This document shows, one piece after another, positions 5,586 to 6,552 of a stretch of 6,552 nucleotides of DNA (positions are counted from its first letter, which is position 1; every line of letters starts with the position of its first letter). The stretch comes from an uncultured Pseudoflavonifractor sp. (GTDB taxonomy: Bacteria; Bacillota_A; Clostridia; Oscillospirales; Oscillospiraceae): contig CANPNN010000074.1 in assembly GCA_947575475.1 (NCBI GenBank), positions 1 through 6,552 of the forward strand, in the 5' to 3' direction. Position numbers and translations under genes: made by a program. The notes under the pieces are model-generated. The model was not told where the DNA came from. It worked only from the letters and a program-made list of their open reading frames with translations, and made no database searches.

Positions 5586-6333
5586 GATCGACATTTTAAC
5601 GCTTTTTGATATGACGGTGGGGGATGTGCTGTCTGAGTCCATCCTTGGCCGGGCCCAGGAGAGGGATTTTCTCCGGATCGAGACCCACCAGATCCGGGAC
5701 TACACCCTCAACAAGCAGAAGCAGGTGGACGACTACCCCTACGGGGGCGGCCGGGGAGCGGTGATGCAGGCCGACCCCCTCTACCAGTGCTGGAAACACG
5801 TAGTAGATTCCTTCGGCCCCGGCCACACCATCTACTTCTCCCCCGCCGGCGCCACCTTCACCCAGGCCCACGCCAAACGTCTGGCCGCCGACTACGACCA
5901 CCTGATCCTGGTCTGCGGCCACTACGAGGGCATCGACGAGCGGTTCATCGAGGAGTGTGTGGACGAGGAGATCTCCCTGGGGGACTTCGTCCTCACCGGC
6001 GGGGAGATCCCCGCCATGGCGGTGGCCGACGCGGTGAGCCGCCTGGTCCCCGGGGTACTTCCCGACCCCGAGTGCTTCGAGAACGAGAGCCACTGGAACG
6101 GCCTTCTGGAGTACCCCCAATATTCCCGCCCCGAGGAGTGGCACGGCAGGAAGGTCCCCCCCATCCTCCTCTCAGGCAACCACGCCTTTGTGGAAAAATG
6201 GCGGCGGAAGCAGGCCATCCTCCGCACCAAGCGGAGAAGGCCCGACATGTACGAAAAGCTGGAGTTCACCTCCAAGGAGGACCAGAAGCTGATGAAGGAA
6301 CTGCGGGAGGAATACCCGGAGGATTTTTGCTGA
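5578..6333 (+). CDS. trmD: tRNA (guanine-N1-)-methyltransferase TrmD
   Basis: This SPOUT-family enzyme transfers methyl from S-adenosylmethionine to N1 of G37 in tRNAs with a G at position 36, including some tRNA-Leu, preventing +1 frameshifting; it acts as a dimer. The 251-residue length is typical. Visible motifs are DDYPYGGGRGAVM (51-63), SPAG (88-91), the trefoil-knot cofactor site LVCGHYEGIDERF (111-123) with ISLGDFVLTGGE (132-143), and GLLEYPQYSRP (175-185) with VPPILLSGNH (193-202) at the active site and tRNA contact. Glu follows GLL where E. coli has Asp169; I recall this as usual in Firmicutes. The ATG at 5578 lies inside the end of rimM (8-nt overlap, +1 frame change), implying coupled translation. 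Confidence 0.98.
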   Translation: MYRIDILTLFDMTVGDVLSESILGRAQERDFLRIETHQIRDYTLNKQKQVDDYPYGGGRGAVMQADPLYQCWKHVVDSFGPGHTIYFSPAGATFTQAHAKRLAADYDHLILVCGHYEGIDERFIEECVDEEISLGDFVLTGGEIPAMAVADAVSRLVPGVLPDPECFENESHWNGLLEYPQYSRPEEWHGRKVPPILLSGNHAFVEKWRRKQAILRTKRRRPDMYEKLEFTSKEDQKLMKELREEYPEDFC

Positions 6334-6418
6334 TATCTTGCAGGAGGATCCACCCCCCAAGAAGCTGCCTGGATATAGCCTACGCCGCTAACGTGATAAT
6401 ACAAATCGGGGTGAAGTA

Positions 6419-6552
6419 ATGGCATACATGCCTACATTTGAAATAGCATCTCTTTCCATAAGGAGCCTGAAAGACTTTCGGGACACTAAGCTTGCAGAAC
6501 AGGTGTTTCAGGAGATCAACAAGGCGGGAAAAGACTTTATTCCTGACATTTA
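6419..6552 (+). CDS. Unrecognised protein, N-terminal 44 codons only
   Basis: The ATG at 6419 is preceded by GGGGTGA with a 4-nt gap. The frame stays open to the window edge, giving MAYMPTFEIASLSIRSLKDF and then a charged helical stretch with LAEQVFQEINKAGKDFIPDI. I do not recognise a family from this fragment. By hand count its GC is about 42 percent, well below ffh or trmD, which hints at a different origin from the housekeeping genes. It begins 85 nt after trmD, and the sequence is not rplS, the usual next gene. Confidence 0.6.
   Translation, partial: MAYMPTFEIASLSIRSLKDFRDTKLAEQVFQEINKAGKDFIPDI

Noticed and set aside
6395..6400. GATAAT upstream of the last partial gene, a possible -10
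   Set aside because: No matching -35 at 16-18 bp and no extended -10; too weak to call.

Overview
The window looks like chromosome from a GC-rich member of the Clostridia, probably Oscillospiraceae (Flavonifractor or Lawsonibacter-like). That placement is inferred from the gene order ylxM-ffh-rpsP-khpA-rimM-trmD, strong AGGAGG-type ribosome binding sites, high coding GC, a ferredoxin-fused aldo/keto reductase and a WG-repeat/stalk-type protein. Nothing in the window proves the species.

Left part, minus strand (about 1-2500). In transcription order there is a tRNA-Leu(CAA) with an encoded CCA end and a near-consensus promoter backed by an A-tract. Next come two tandem copies of a hairpin-forming repeat and a third, unrelated hairpin. 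These are followed by a small two-helix membrane protein with a PH-like tail, an aldo/keto reductase carrying two C-terminal [4Fe-4S] cysteine motifs, and a WG-repeat/stalk-domain gene broken by two single-base frameshifts. The last three are spaced 20 and 33 nt apart and probably share a transcript.

Middle (2483-2659). This is a divergent control region: the tRNA promoter fires left, and a TTGACA-17-TATCAT promoter fires right into ylxM. A perfect 10-bp inverted repeat sits at the expected start of the right-hand transcript.

Right part, plus strand (2660-6333). This is a conserved housekeeping run: ylxM and ffh (signal recognition particle), rpsP (30S protein bS16), khpA (KH-domain RNA-binding protein), a strong intrinsic terminator, then rimM (30S maturation) and trmD (tRNA m1G37 methylation), the last two overlapping by 8 nt. 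Together they serve protein targeting, small-subunit assembly and tRNA modification. Where rplS often follows trmD, the window instead ends in the first 44 codons of an unrecognised, AT-richer gene.

I found no CRISPR array, transposase, phage module or recognisable new defence or biosynthetic system. The most unusual items are the tandem hairpin repeat with a compensatory base-pair change, the operator-like palindrome at ylxM, the reductase lacking two residues of the usual catalytic tetrad, and the foreign-looking partial gene after trmD.
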